Source of the DNA: Micromonospora pallida
GTDB lineage: Bacteria > Actinomycetota > Actinomycetes > Mycobacteriales > Micromonosporaceae
Length of the DNA: 64,000 bases
Assembly (NCBI RefSeq): GCF_900090325.1
Contig: NZ_FMHW01000002.1
Span: 6,759,001-6,823,000 of the forward strand
Reading direction: 5' to 3'
Below, in pieces: positions 35,702 through 44,198 of this stretch. A program made the translations under genes and the position numbers. Numbering within the stretch: position 1 is the first letter of the stretch; every line of letters starts with the position of its first letter. The notes beneath the pieces are model-generated. The model searched no databases, was not told the DNA's origin, and saw only the letters and a program-made list of their open reading frames with translations.

Positions 35702-37156
35702 TCAGGGCGTAGTTGTCGGGTTAGGTCTGGTGGAATCGTCATCGGCTGGTGGGGTTGCGGCGGTGGCCGGCGGCAGGCCGAGCGCCGCCTCTACCCGGCG
35801 GCGGGCCGCCTCCTCTTGGCCGTAGACGCACTTCGCGTAGACACGCATGAGGACGTGCACGCTGTGCCCGGCCCACTCGGCGACCTGGGTAGCCGGCACC
35901 CCGGCGTTGAGCCAGAGCGACACGGCCGCGTGCCGCAGGTCGTACGGACGCCGGGCCAGCGGTGAGCGCTGCTGAGCCGGCGTGAGCACCTTTGCCCGCG
36001 CGTCCCGCCATGCCTTGCCGTAGGTGTTGTTCGGGATCGGTTGGCCGGCAGTGGGCACGTACCGCCCGCCGGGGCCGCGCCGGGTGACGAACAGCTTGCC
36101 GTTCGATCCGGGCGGGTACTCCCTGATGTGATGATCGAGCAGCCGCACGAGCGGCGGCGGCACCGGCACATCCCGCGTGGCCGTCTTCGCCCGGTGTTTC
36201 AGCTCTCAATCCTCGGCGGTGTTGTCGCCATCGCCCCAGTCTCGACCCACGGCCACTGTCGAGCCGGTCAGGTGCAGCACGCCCCATCCTCCACGCTGGG
36301 CGGGCCGCTCGTACTCGTCTTCGCGTAGATGCAACACTTCCTCGGGCCGTAGCGCGGCGTAGTACATGCATCCGAAGAACGCTTCCAGTTCGGGTACCGC
36401 GCGCCCCGCCTCGGCGAGAAGCGCCCGTGCCTGATCGGGGTTGACCACCGCCCGGCGGTCCACCTCATCCGCCGTCTTCGGTGCGGTCCAGCTCACCAGG
36501 GACATCGGGTGCGCGTCGAGTAGACGCAGCTCTACGGCGTACTTGAGTGCGCCGGAGAAGACGGCCCGCTTGCGGGCGATGGTGCTCGGTGAGGCGGGAG
36601 CGCCGTCCATCCGCAGTGCGAGCGTGTCGAGGGCCTTACGGATCAACGCGGCGTCGGCGAGCGCAGCCAGGTCAACCGTGTTGACCTTGAGCCAGCGCAC
36701 GGCGGTGGCGAGATTGGCGGGTGGCCCCCCGGCGTCGCGGCGGGCCTTGTTGAACACCCACCCGTAGAGCGCGGCCCGTAGGGCCTTGTCGTTGGGTGTG
36801 CCCCGGTCGGTCGCGAGCAGGGCCGGCGTGACAGTGGCCAGCGTTTCGGCGATGCCCTTGCGATGCTTCGCCGATGCGCGGGGCCATTTCATATCGACGT
36901 AGGCCACGGCGTGCTCGTACCAGGATCGGGTGTTGAGCGCCCGCGCCATCGGCTCGGGTAGGCCGCTGGCCTCATCGAACGCGACGCCTTCCCGCTGGGC
37001 CACGACCAGCTTTGACCGGAAGCTCTCGGCCAGTGCGCGGGTCGCGAACGTCTTGCGGAACGCGCGACCAGCCACCTTCCACCGGACCACGTAGGAGTAG
37101 CCCTTGGCGAGTTGGTTCTTGAGGATGCCGTGTACGCGTACGTCGTAGGTGCTCAT
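35702..37156 (-). pseudogene. int: Tyrosine-recombinase integrase, interrupted by an in-frame TGA
   Basis: From ATG 37156 the N-terminal half has an arm-binding and core-binding domain (NQLAKGYSYVVRWKV, then ALNTRSWYEHAVAYV) and the first catalytic arginine region, YYAALRPEEVLHLRE. Codon 317 (36206-36208) is TGA. The same frame continues after it with ELKHRAKTATRDVPVPPPL and the remaining catalytic elements: YDLRHAAVSLWLNAG, WAGHSV and RVYAKCVYG, to codon 484. One base change (TGA from CGA or GGA) explains the break. It overlaps the excisionase stop (ATGA). Confidence 0.9.
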
Positions 37157-37362
37157 GCTGCCTCTTCGTGGTCGGTGAGCCATGCGTCCAGGTCGCGGCG
37201 GCGGACGTACAGGCTGCCGTTGGGGTACTTGATGGTTCGGGGTGCGCGGCCGGTGGCCTTCCAGCGGAAGAAGGTCGACCGGGGTACGCGCAGCTCGGCG
37301 AGAGCTTCAGTGAGGGTGAGCAGGTTGCCGGTGGGGGTGGTGCGCTGCGGTCGGGTGGTCAT
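37153..37362 (-). CDS. xis: Excisionase/helix-turn-helix protein of the element
   Basis: The 69-residue protein contains a winged-helix Xis/MerR-like motif: LLTLTEALAELRVPRSTFFR, then SLYVRRRDLDAWLTDHEEA. It directly precedes int with an ATGA overlap, the standard arrangement in tRNA-integrated actinomycete elements, where it helps the integrase excise. ATG 37362 is used; the frame is open upstream without similarity. Confidence 0.88.
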   Translation of the reverse strand: MTTRPQRTTPTGNLLTLTEALAELRVPRSTFFRWKATGRAPRTIKYPNGSLYVRRRDLDAWLTDHEEAA

Positions 37363-37556
37363 TGGCGGGTGTCCTCCCTCGGGGTGGCGTCGAGGTAGAT
37401 GCGCTGGAACATCGGGGATCGGCGGTCGGGGTAGGGCCGGCTGACCTGGTGGATGTGCAGCACTCGTGCGATGGCGGCCAGTGCTGCGGCGGTTTCGGTG
37501 GGGGTGCCGTGGAGCCTGATTCGGATCGTGGGGACCTTCCGGTGTGCGCTGGCCAT
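37359..37556 (-). CDS. Small conserved protein of the integrative element
   Basis: A 65-residue protein from ATG 37556: VPTIRIRLHGTPTETAAALA, then ARVLHIHQVSRPYPDRRSP. It overlaps the excisionase start as ATGA. Similar small proteins occur beside xis in actinomycete elements, but no function is known. A longer upstream in-frame start at 37754 lacks support. Confidence 0.6.
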   Translation of the reverse strand: MASAHRKVPTIRIRLHGTPTETAAALAAIARVLHIHQVSRPYPDRRSPMFQRIYLDATPREDTRQ

Positions 37557-37746
37557 ATGTGGAGGGTTCGGGATGCATAGCCACAGAACGTGCAGAGCGG
37601 CCCACTGAGAGCGCCGTAGAGCCAAGATCCGAGGCAGCCGGGTGTAAGGGGCGTAGGGCCTATCCGTCTCCGTGGCTCTCAGTGAGTCGTTCCGGGTGCG
37701 GCGGGCGACCGGCGGGCCGGACGTGGCCGGGAGAGGGGCGGGAAGC

Positions 37747-37849
37747 GTTGACACGTTGACAATCGGCCGCCACGTGGACGTTTCCGCAGGTGGAAGCCGG
37801 TATCAGGGTGTCAACGCCGGGCGTTGACAGGCGTTGACACCCGTTGACA
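37747..37849. repeat. GTTGACA heptamer array, left cluster (six copies)
   Basis: GTTGACA occurs at 37747, 37755, 37823, 37833 and 37843, and its reverse complement at 37809. Three copies are spaced exactly 10 bp apart, one helical turn, as in iterons or cooperative regulator sites. Confidence 0.75.
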
Positions 37850-37918
37850 CCGAACGGGCCAGCGGCAGGGCACTGCCAGGCGATTGCTCACCAGGTGAGG
37901 TCGTGCTTGGCTCATGAC

Positions 37919-38104
37919 ATGACGAAGCGCGGGGTCCTATTTGCTGTCGGTGGTGGGCTTGCTGCCGCCGGAGCGGCGGCAGGCTTTACGGCCATCCAGG
38001 TCAGCGAGGGCGGCATTTACCTCCTCGGCTACGTGGTCATGATCGTCGGTGGCCTCATGATCGCGAAGGCGAGAAGGCTCGGGCTCCCGGCGCGGCGTCG
38101 GTGA
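37919..38104 (+). CDS. Small two-helix membrane protein of the element
   Basis: A 61-residue protein from ATG 37919: two hydrophobic segments (VLFAVGGGLAAAGAAAGFTA and IYLLGYVVMIVGGLMI) with a basic tail KARRLGLPARRR. It lies between the two heptamer arrays, in the place where element spread-type (Spd) proteins often occur, but the similarity is only in topology. Its function is unknown. Confidence 0.55.
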   Translation: MTKRGVLFAVGGGLAAAGAAAGFTAIQVSEGGIYLLGYVVMIVGGLMIAKARRLGLPARRR

Positions 38105-38113
38105 CCGGTGGGT

Positions 38114-38216
38114 TGTCAACGCCTGTCAACAGGTGTCAACGCGCCCCGTTGACACCCTCCCGGCCGTGCTGACCTGCGGAAACACCGCTGTCGGGGGTGG
38201 GTGTCAGCGTGTCAAC
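38114..38216. repeat. GTTGACA heptamer array, right cluster (five copies)
   Basis: TGTCAAC occurs at 38114, 38124, 38134 and 38210, and GTTGACA at 38148. The first three are phased at 10 bp, mirroring the left cluster on the other side of the small membrane protein gene. Confidence 0.75.
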
Positions 38217-38513
38217 TCTTCCGGGGTCCTCTGCGGTGGCGCGGGGGTGCAGTTCGTAGCGGCCGTCCGGGCCGTGGCGGACCCATCCGAGGGCGGCCAG
38301 TTCGGCGAGCACCGCCGACACCTCGTCGGACTTGGGTAGTCGGCGGGAGACGCGGCGGTGCAGTTCCCGGCGGGTGAAGGTGGTCATGCCCTTGGTGGTG
38401 AGCACGCCGAGTACGTAGCGGGCGTTCTCCATCGCGGTGTCGGTGCCGATGGTGGCGACGGCGGCCCGGTAGTGCGCGGCGAAGAACTCCGCCAGCCTGA
38501 CGGCGTCGGCCAT
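38136..38513 (-). pseudogene. C-terminal fragment of a DUF3987-like element replication protein
   Basis: The 125-residue frame has ADAVRLAEFFAAHYRAAVAT, RYVLGVLTTKGMTTFTRREL and DEVSAVLAELAALGWVRHG, matching the winged-helix C terminus of DUF3987 primase/helicase-like proteins common in actinomycete elements. The ATPase part is absent: upstream sequence lacks similarity and attR lies 250 bp away. The right array of heptamers overlaps its 3' end. It is a truncated remnant. Confidence 0.6.
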
Positions 38514-38762
38514 CCGCTCGGCGTCGATCGGTCGGCGCCCAAGGTTGCAGCAGGCGGTGATGATACAGCCGCTCGTTGCCAGACGGCGTGTTCGACACTG
38601 GCAGGCGGTGCTTGGTGCCCCCGACTGTGGGGAGAGCAGGCGTGGTCGACCTGGGCATGGCTAGGTGCGGTGGCTGACTGCCCGTGTGTCGTATGCGTGT
38701 CACACGGGCTGGCCAGGAGGCTGTTTTGCCTGCTCAGCGCGTCGAGCTTGGCGCTCTGTAAC

Positions 38763-38809
38763 TCCGTCGCGAAAGCTACAGAGGTTCGAATCCTCTACCC
38801 GCCACCAGG
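38763..38809 (+). repeat. attR: 47-bp copy of the tRNA-Tyr 3' end
   Basis: Identical to 35502-35548; the preceding six bases CTGTAA also match, then one mismatch. It has no 5' half, so it is not a functional tRNA. Confidence 0.95.
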
Positions 38810-38816
38810 GAACGGT

Positions 38817-38854
38817 AAGGCCCTTGACCTGCGGAAACGCAGATCAGGGGACTT
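38817..38854 (+). terminator. Relict tRNA terminator hairpin after attR
   Basis: AAGGCCCTTGACCTGCG pairs imperfectly with CGCAGATCAGGGGACTT around a GAAA loop. It resembles the terminator at 35554 and is probably the original chromosomal one. Confidence 0.6.
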
Positions 38855-38940
38855 TGTCGTCGTGTGCTGGTGTTGACCTTGGTTACCTCTGCTTGTCCGG
38901 CCTATCGGGCACGCAGCGGGCACGCGGAACGGAGCTGAGC

Positions 38941-39051
38941 GTGGCGGTTGACTGGACGGCCGTGAGCTCGATTGCAACGGCAGTCAGTGCGGGGGTCGCT
39001 GCTGCGTCGGCTGGTGTGATCGCGAGGGAAGGGTCTCGACCGTGTTTTTGA
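38941..39051 (+). CDS. Short frame, possible truncated N terminus
   Basis: GTG 38941 gives 36 residues beginning MAVDWTAVSSIATAVSAG with a hydrophobic stretch, then stops at EGSRPCF. It resembles the opening of small membrane proteins but is too short to assign. The rest of the 38810-39382 gap holds only GC-rich hairpins (for example CGGGGCGGAGCCCCG at 39099-39113). Confidence 0.2.
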   Translation: MAVDWTAVSSIATAVSAGVAAASAGVIAREGSRPCF

Positions 39052-39382
39052 AGAAGGGCGATCCGTCTGGTGGCTGATCTCTGAGGAGGGCCGGGGTTCG
39101 GGGCGGAGCCCCGAGGTCTTCAAGGTCTTGTGTCCGCCTAGTGTGGCCGGCCGGCCCGGCCGATGCCGGCCGGAGGTCGCCAGCAGGCCGGGGCCGGGCC
39201 GCCTTGATTCTTAAGAGGCTTATTCGGCAGTCATCTTCGATGAGGGCTGTTTTCTCCGTCGCTGATATGCGACAGGCGTCCGCCAACTGATCTGCGACAT
39301 CTCAGCGCGCTGATCGCGGCAGGTCCGCGTGTTGCCTTCCTGTCGATTACGGTTCCGCTTCGTATGGACGAAAGAAGGACCA

Positions 39383-39973
39383 ATGTTCGACGAGACTGCG
39401 GCGATTCCATCCGGACTGCACCACGAACGATTCGTTGCGACGCCGCTGACCACCGACACGGCTGCCTTGGATTACGCGTCGTACATGGCAAGCCCGCACG
39501 TCATCCGCGCACACAGCGACGGCCGGTGGCCCATCGATGGGTTCACCCTTGAGGATGACCTGAAACTGGTCGCGAAGCACCAGGCTGATCACGAGAACCG
39601 CCGCGCGTTCACGTTTGTCCTCCTCGCCCCGTCTCTGCGCGAGGCGCTGGGCTGCCTGTACGTGAATCCACTCCGCGAGTACCTCCAACGCGCTGGGGCC
39701 GATCGCCGAATCCTTGACGCCGTACCGGCGGCTTCTGCGATGGTCACTTTCTGGCTTCGCCAAGACCAGCAGGGAACCGGTCTGGCCGACGTTGTGGTTG
39801 AGGCCGTGAACGACTGGTTGCTCACCGAGTGGCCCTTGGCGACGCACTTGTTTCGCGTCCTGCCCGATGAGCGGTCATCATGCGCGGCCCTCGACCGACT
39901 GAACCTTCGGAAGACCCGTCTCTCCTTGCCGGGCGACACCCGGCCCTACGTCTGGTACCAGCCTTTGGTGTAG
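39383..39973 (+). CDS. GNAT-like N-acetyltransferase
   Basis: A 196-residue protein with FTLEDDLKLVAKHQADHENR, a central strand ALGCLYVNPLREYL, an acceptor-facing MVTFWLRQDQQGTGLADVV and the late CAALDRLNLRKTRL, consistent with the GNAT fold, though the acetyl-CoA loop (QDQQGTGLA) is atypical. ATG 39383 follows AAGAAGGA. Codon use is visibly less GC-biased than its neighbours, and it sits just beyond attR, so it may be acquired. The substrate is unknown. Confidence 0.75.
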   Translation: MFDETAAIPSGLHHERFVATPLTTDTAALDYASYMASPHVIRAHSDGRWPIDGFTLEDDLKLVAKHQADHENRRAFTFVLLAPSLREALGCLYVNPLREYLQRAGADRRILDAVPAASAMVTFWLRQDQQGTGLADVVVEAVNDWLLTEWPLATHLFRVLPDERSSCAALDRLNLRKTRLSLPGDTRPYVWYQPLV

Positions 39974-40153
39974 GCGCCTCAGCGGCAGCACCCGGACATC
40001 GACATGACAGGACGTTGGTCGGCAAAGGCCCCCGGAGACCCGCAGCACCGTACCGGCTCGACCTGCCGCCCTCGATCGCCGGACCCTGTCGTACATCATT
40101 TGGCGGAGTTGCGCCGACCTCCGCTCCGAGCCCACCGAGTGAGCCTCGCGGGT

Positions 40154-40513
40154 TCACTCGTGGTCGGGGAGGCCGGTCACCCGGTGGGAGGCGGCGTGCA
40201 GGACCTCGGTCACCAGCCGGCGTACGTGCCCGCCCCGCGCTGTGTAGAGGGATCGCCGGCCCTCCCGTCGTGCCGTCACCAGTCCCGCCAGCCGTAGCTT
40301 GGCGAGGTGCTGCGACACGGCCGGCCGGGCGACCCCCAGCGCGGTGACCAACGTGGTCACGTCGTGCTCGCCGTCGGTGAGTAGCCGCATCAACCGTAGC
40401 CGGGTGCCATCGGCCAGCATCCGCAACATCTCCGTTGCCGCCTCCACCTGGCTGTCGGCAGGAAGGTGTTGTTGCAGGTCAGCGGCACCTGCATCATTGT
40501 CGCGTGCGTACAT
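40154..40513 (-). CDS. ArsR/SmtB-family metal-responsive repressor
   Basis: A 119-residue winged-helix protein: ATEMLRMLADGTRLRLMRLL, then VARPAVSQHLAKLRLAGLVT and a wing ARREGRRSLYTARGGHVRRL. It is divergent from a cation diffusion facilitator gene with about 60 bp between starts, so metal binding probably relieves repression of that exporter. Metal ligands are not certain; a C-terminal His cluster (LHAASHRVTGLPDHE) is a candidate. ATG 40513 was chosen; GTG 40519 is equally possible, and no clear ribosome site is present. Confidence 0.9.
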   Translation of the reverse strand: MYARDNDAGAADLQQHLPADSQVEAATEMLRMLADGTRLRLMRLLTDGEHDVTTLVTALGVARPAVSQHLAKLRLAGLVTARREGRRSLYTARGGHVRRLVTEVLHAASHRVTGLPDHE

Positions 40514-40572
40514 GAGCACATATTATCGCCGCTGTCAGATGTGCCGACCCGCTCGACGACACGGGGGACGCG

Positions 40573-41658
40573 GTGGACGACCACGACCACGACCACGAGC
40601 ACAGCCACGACCGCGAGCACGGTCACAGCCATGACCACGGCCACGGCCCTCACCACGGGGGCCGGCTCGCTGCCTGGTGGCACCGGCTGACCCACGCGGT
40701 CGTTCCGCACTCGCACGACTCCCGTACGAAGATCGACCCCGCGTTGGAGTCCTCTCGCGAGGGGCTACGCGCGCTGTGGATCTCGCTGGTCGGCCTTGGT
40801 GTCACGGCCGTGGCCCAGGCGGTCATCGTGGTGCTGTCCGGCTCGGTCGCCCTGCTCGGCGACACCCTGCACAACGTCGCCGACGCGCTGACCGCCGTAC
40901 CCCTGGGCATCGCCTTTCTGCTCGGCCGGCGGGCAGCCACCCGCGCCTACACCTACGGCTACGGCCGGGCCGAGGACATCGCCGGCATCTTCATCGTCGC
41001 GGTCATCGCCGCCTCCGCTGTCGCCGCAGCCTGGACCGCCGTCGCTCGTCTGCTGCACCCGGCCGAGGTCAGCCACCTGCCCTGGGTCGCCGCCGCCGGC
41101 CTCGTCGGCTTCGTCGGCAACGAACTCGTCGCCCGCTACCGCATCCGGGTCGGCCGCCGTATCGGCTCCGCCGCCCTGGTCGCCGACGGCCTGCACGCCC
41201 GCACCGATGGCTACACCTCCCTCGCCGTACTCCTCGCCGCCGGCGGGGCCGCGCTCGGCTGGCGGTGGGCCGACCCCGTCGTCGGCCTGGTCATCGCGGT
41301 CGCCATCGCCTTCGTCCTCAAGGACGCCGCCCGCGAGGTGTACCGGCGACTCATGGACGCCGTGGACCCCGCCGTGGTCGACCAGGCTGAGACGACACTC
41401 CGGGCCGTCGACGGAGTCCGCGACGTGGCCGCGATCCGCCTCCGCTGGATCGGTCACCGACTGCACGCCGAAGCCGAGCTGGTCGTCGACGCCCGTCTCA
41501 GTCTCGTCGCCGCTCACGAGATCGCAGCCGACGCGGAACACCAACTCACCCACGCCGTACCCCGGCTGACCACCGCCACCGTGCACACCGATCCGGACAG
41601 CCACCCCGGCGGACACCACCACACCGAGCTGTCACACCAACGCCGGCAGCACCCCTGA
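40573..41658 (+). CDS. Cation diffusion facilitator (CDF) metal efflux transporter
   Basis: The 361-residue protein begins with a His/Asp-rich metal-binding region (about 13 His in the first 30 residues). Six membrane helices follow, with CDF metal sites in LLGDTLHNVADALTAVP and ADGLHARTDGYTSL, and a C-terminal cytoplasmic domain, LRAVDGVRDVAAIRLRWIGH. It exports divalent cations such as zinc, cobalt or nickel in exchange for protons; the metal is not readable. It is regulated in all likelihood by the divergent ArsR gene. Confidence 0.92.
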   Translation: MDDHDHDHEHSHDREHGHSHDHGHGPHHGGRLAAWWHRLTHAVVPHSHDSRTKIDPALESSREGLRALWISLVGLGVTAVAQAVIVVLSGSVALLGDTLHNVADALTAVPLGIAFLLGRRAATRAYTYGYGRAEDIAGIFIVAVIAASAVAAAWTAVARLLHPAEVSHLPWVAAAGLVGFVGNELVARYRIRVGRRIGSAALVADGLHARTDGYTSLAVLLAAGGAALGWRWADPVVGLVIAVAIAFVLKDAAREVYRRLMDAVDPAVVDQAETTLRAVDGVRDVAAIRLRWIGHRLHAEAELVVDARLSLVAAHEIAADAEHQLTHAVPRLTTATVHTDPDSHPGGHHHTELSHQRRQHP

Positions 41659-41921
41659 CCGGGTACGGAAAGGTGACGATCGTTCGACCGCGTCACGCAG
41701 TGCGGTTACCGGCCGAACGGAGCGTGTGACATCGACCGAGGGCTGTCCGGGGGACGCCCTCCATGATCATCCGTTCGGTCAGAGATCGACGTCCGGTGGT
41801 GATCGGGACAGCGCGCTTCCTAAGAATTCCCTAAGGTTCTGGGCAACTGCGCCGCCCCGGGCCGGATTGGCCGGCCGACGGTTGGAGTGCTGCGGCGCGG
41901 TCTTCGACGGGGAGTCCCCTC

Positions 41922-43943
41922 TTGTCTTCTTCTACCCTTCGTGGGTCGGTGGCGCTCGCCTCGGCCCTCGCGGTCGGCTCGACCGCGCTCGTGGCGGCGG
42001 CGCCGGGCGCCAGCGCCAGCCTGCCGGGCACGGGCAACGTCCTGACCACCAGCATCGGCAGCAGCTTGATCCGGTTCTACAACGACCCCTCCCGCACCGA
42101 GCTCGGCTTCCCGGAGCCCGAGTCAATCAAGCACGCCGCCTGGTCCCCGGACGGCAGCATCGCCGCCTTCGTCAGTGGGGACGGCGGGATCGGCACCCTC
42201 CGCTGGGACGGCGAGTGGGGTTTCTGGCAGATCCCCGGCGAGCCGGGCACCGTCCGGGAGAGCCCCACCTGGCGGGGTAACGGGTCCAGCATCATCTGGG
42301 CGGAGAAGCCCGCCGGTCAGTCGTGGCGGATCCGGATGGCTCCCAGCTCGTCCTTCACCGACTTCGGGAACCAGCTCAGCCCGCCCGGTGACACCCAGCA
42401 CTACCGCAACCCGGACGGCGGCCACGACCACCGGGTGGTCTTCCAGCGGCAGGCGGACAACGGCGCCGGTTCGCCGACCGGACCGTCCAGCGTGGTGCTC
42501 TTCGACGGCTCAAAGCCCGAGGCCGAGTGGATCACCGTCATCGACGACAACGGCTCGAACCCGGCCCTGTCGCCCGACGGTACGAAGGTGGCGTTCGTCC
42601 GTAACGGTCAGATCATCGTCTCCGACCTGGCCGGGAACAACGAGGTCGTCGTCACCCGCAACACGCCGGCGCACGACAACCCGGTGTGGTCGCCGGACGG
42701 CAAGACCATCGCCTTCAGCCAGGGCAGCGGGGTCGCCACTGCGCTGGCCGACGGTACGCAGGCGGATTTCCCGGTCCCGATCCACGGTGCCAGCGGGGTC
42801 CCGGCCTACCAGCCGCGCAAGAAGGACCGGGTCGCCCGGCTCGCCGGTACGAACCGGTTCACCACCGCCGCCGCTGTCTCCCAGTCGCACTGGAAGACGT
42901 ACGGCAACGCGGCGGACACCCGCGAGCAGGCCAACTCGGTGGTGCTCTCCCGGTCGGACACCTTCGCCGACGCGCTGAGCGGTTCGGCGCTGGCCGCCTT
43001 CAAGCGTGGCCCGCTGCTGATGACGCCGCCCACCTCGCTGGAGGCCAGCACCAAGGCCGAGATCCAGCGGGTGCTCGCCCCGGGTGGGACGGTCTACCTG
43101 CTCGGTAGCCCCGGCGCGCTTTCCACCGGGGTCGAGGACGCCGTCCGGGCTCTCGGCTACAACCCGGTACGGCTTGCCGGCAGCGACCGCTTCTCCACCT
43201 CGGTGGCGATCGCCAACGCGATCGACCCGAGCCCGGACCTGGTGCTCATGGCCACCGGCATGAACTACCCGGATGCGCTCGCCGCCGGGGCCGCCGCCGG
43301 TTCGTACAGTCACCCGACGAGCAACTGGTCGGCCGTGGTGATCCTCACCAACGACGCCAAGCTCCCGGTGTCCACCAAGGCGTACCTGGACGGTCTCGAC
43401 CGGGACAGCCGGACTCTCTACGGCATCGGCCGGTACGCCGCCCAGGCGGCCGCCGCCTACGACGGCCCGGACGCCGTCGACGTGTGGGGTGATAGTCGGT
43501 ACGAGACCGCGCTCTACACCGCCTGGACCTTCTTCGGCGGGAGTCACCACGTCGGTCTCGCCACCGGGGCCAACTGGCCGGACGCGCTCTCCGGCGGCGC
43601 GCTGATGGCGGTGGTCAACGGACCGCTGATGCTCACCCAGGGCGCCGCGACCGACCTCGCCTTCGAGGCCGAGCTACTGCTCGCCGAGTCGAGCGCCTCC
43701 ACCCGGGACGTGCTGGTCTTCGGCTCCGCGCCGGTGATCAGTGACCGGCAGCGCAACCAGGCCGGGTACTGGATCGGCGGTCCGCTCGGCGCGAACGCGG
43801 TGAACAACCCGACGGACGTCGCCCGGGTCGCCGGGTCGGGTGCGCGTACCGCCGGCGCGACCGACACCTCCGCCGTGCGTACGCCGGAGGATGCCGCGAA
43901 GGCGGCCGAGTCGGTGCGGGAGCGGCTGGCCGAGCTCCGCTGA
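41922..43943 (+). CDS. Secreted protein with TolB-like propeller and cell-wall-binding repeats
   Basis: A TTG start preceded by GGGGAG gives 673 residues with a signal peptide (ALASALAVGSTALVAAAPGASA). Residues 40-300 hold WD40-like/PD40 blades (KHAAWSPDGSIAAFVSGDGG, NPALSPDGTKVAFVRNGQI, NPVWSPDGKTIAFSQGSG). The C-terminal half carries three cell-wall-binding type 2 repeats, opening VARLAGTNRFTTAAAVSQ, VRLAGSDRFSTSVAIANA and VDVWGDSRYETALYTAW. It would be exported and held on the envelope; what it binds is unknown. It is monocistronic with a strong terminator. Confidence 0.88.
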   Translation: MSSSTLRGSVALASALAVGSTALVAAAPGASASLPGTGNVLTTSIGSSLIRFYNDPSRTELGFPEPESIKHAAWSPDGSIAAFVSGDGGIGTLRWDGEWGFWQIPGEPGTVRESPTWRGNGSSIIWAEKPAGQSWRIRMAPSSSFTDFGNQLSPPGDTQHYRNPDGGHDHRVVFQRQADNGAGSPTGPSSVVLFDGSKPEAEWITVIDDNGSNPALSPDGTKVAFVRNGQIIVSDLAGNNEVVVTRNTPAHDNPVWSPDGKTIAFSQGSGVATALADGTQADFPVPIHGASGVPAYQPRKKDRVARLAGTNRFTTAAAVSQSHWKTYGNAADTREQANSVVLSRSDTFADALSGSALAAFKRGPLLMTPPTSLEASTKAEIQRVLAPGGTVYLLGSPGALSTGVEDAVRALGYNPVRLAGSDRFSTSVAIANAIDPSPDLVLMATGMNYPDALAAGAAAGSYSHPTSNWSAVVILTNDAKLPVSTKAYLDGLDRDSRTLYGIGRYAAQAAAAYDGPDAVDVWGDSRYETALYTAWTFFGGSHHVGLATGANWPDALSGGALMAVVNGPLMLTQGAATDLAFEAELLLAESSASTRDVLVFGSAPVISDRQRNQAGYWIGGPLGANAVNNPTDVARVAGSGARTAGATDTSAVRTPEDAAKAAESVRERLAELR

Positions 43944-43976
43944 CCACCCGCTCCACCTGTTCCACCCGCTCCACCG

Positions 43977-44006
43977 AGGGGCCCGGTCAACCGACCGGGC
44001 CCCTCG
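43977..44006 (+). terminator. Hairpin terminator after the cell-wall-binding protein gene
   Basis: A perfect stem, GAGGGGCCCGGT with ACCGGGCCCCTC, and a small loop CAACCG. Confidence 0.85.
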
Positions 44007-44198
44007 TCGTCTCCGGCGTCCAACCGTGATGGTGCTTTCCCTCCGAGGTTCTGCAGCTTGTGCACGTTCCCTCTCGGAGGACCTCAGTCGTGCACCGATT
44101 ACGGCAACGGACCGTGAGTGCTCCCGCACCAGATGCGATCCCGGTCCCTGGCGTAAAACAAGTCGACACCTGCACCATTCATTGACACCGTCGGGGAT

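Larger units (their letters stand above)
35502..38809. mobile_element. Decayed 3.3-kb integrative element in tRNA-Tyr (AICE/pSAM2-like)
   Basis: Bounded by 47-bp att repeats, it carries an integrase pseudogene next to attL, an excisionase, a small conserved element protein, a two-helix membrane protein, phased GTTGACA repeats and the C-terminal end of a DUF3987-like replication protein. Transfer (Tra/FtsK) and complete replication genes are missing, and the integrase has an in-frame TGA, so the element is probably immobile. The gene set is characteristic of actinomycete integrative and conjugative elements. Confidence 0.88.

Noticed and set aside
37747..38216. GTTGACA repeats considered as a CRISPR array
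   Set aside because: Repeats are only 7 bp, in both orientations, with 3-bp gaps or irregular spacing, and there are no cas genes.
38763..38809. Second tRNA-Tyr gene
   Set aside because: Only the 3' half is present, without acceptor 5' strand or D arm; it is the attR duplicate.
35645..38809. Intact conjugative element or novel defence island inside the tRNA-Tyr insertion
   Set aside because: No Tra/FtsK, nuclease, restriction or toxin gene can be found; only integration, small and truncated replication genes remain.
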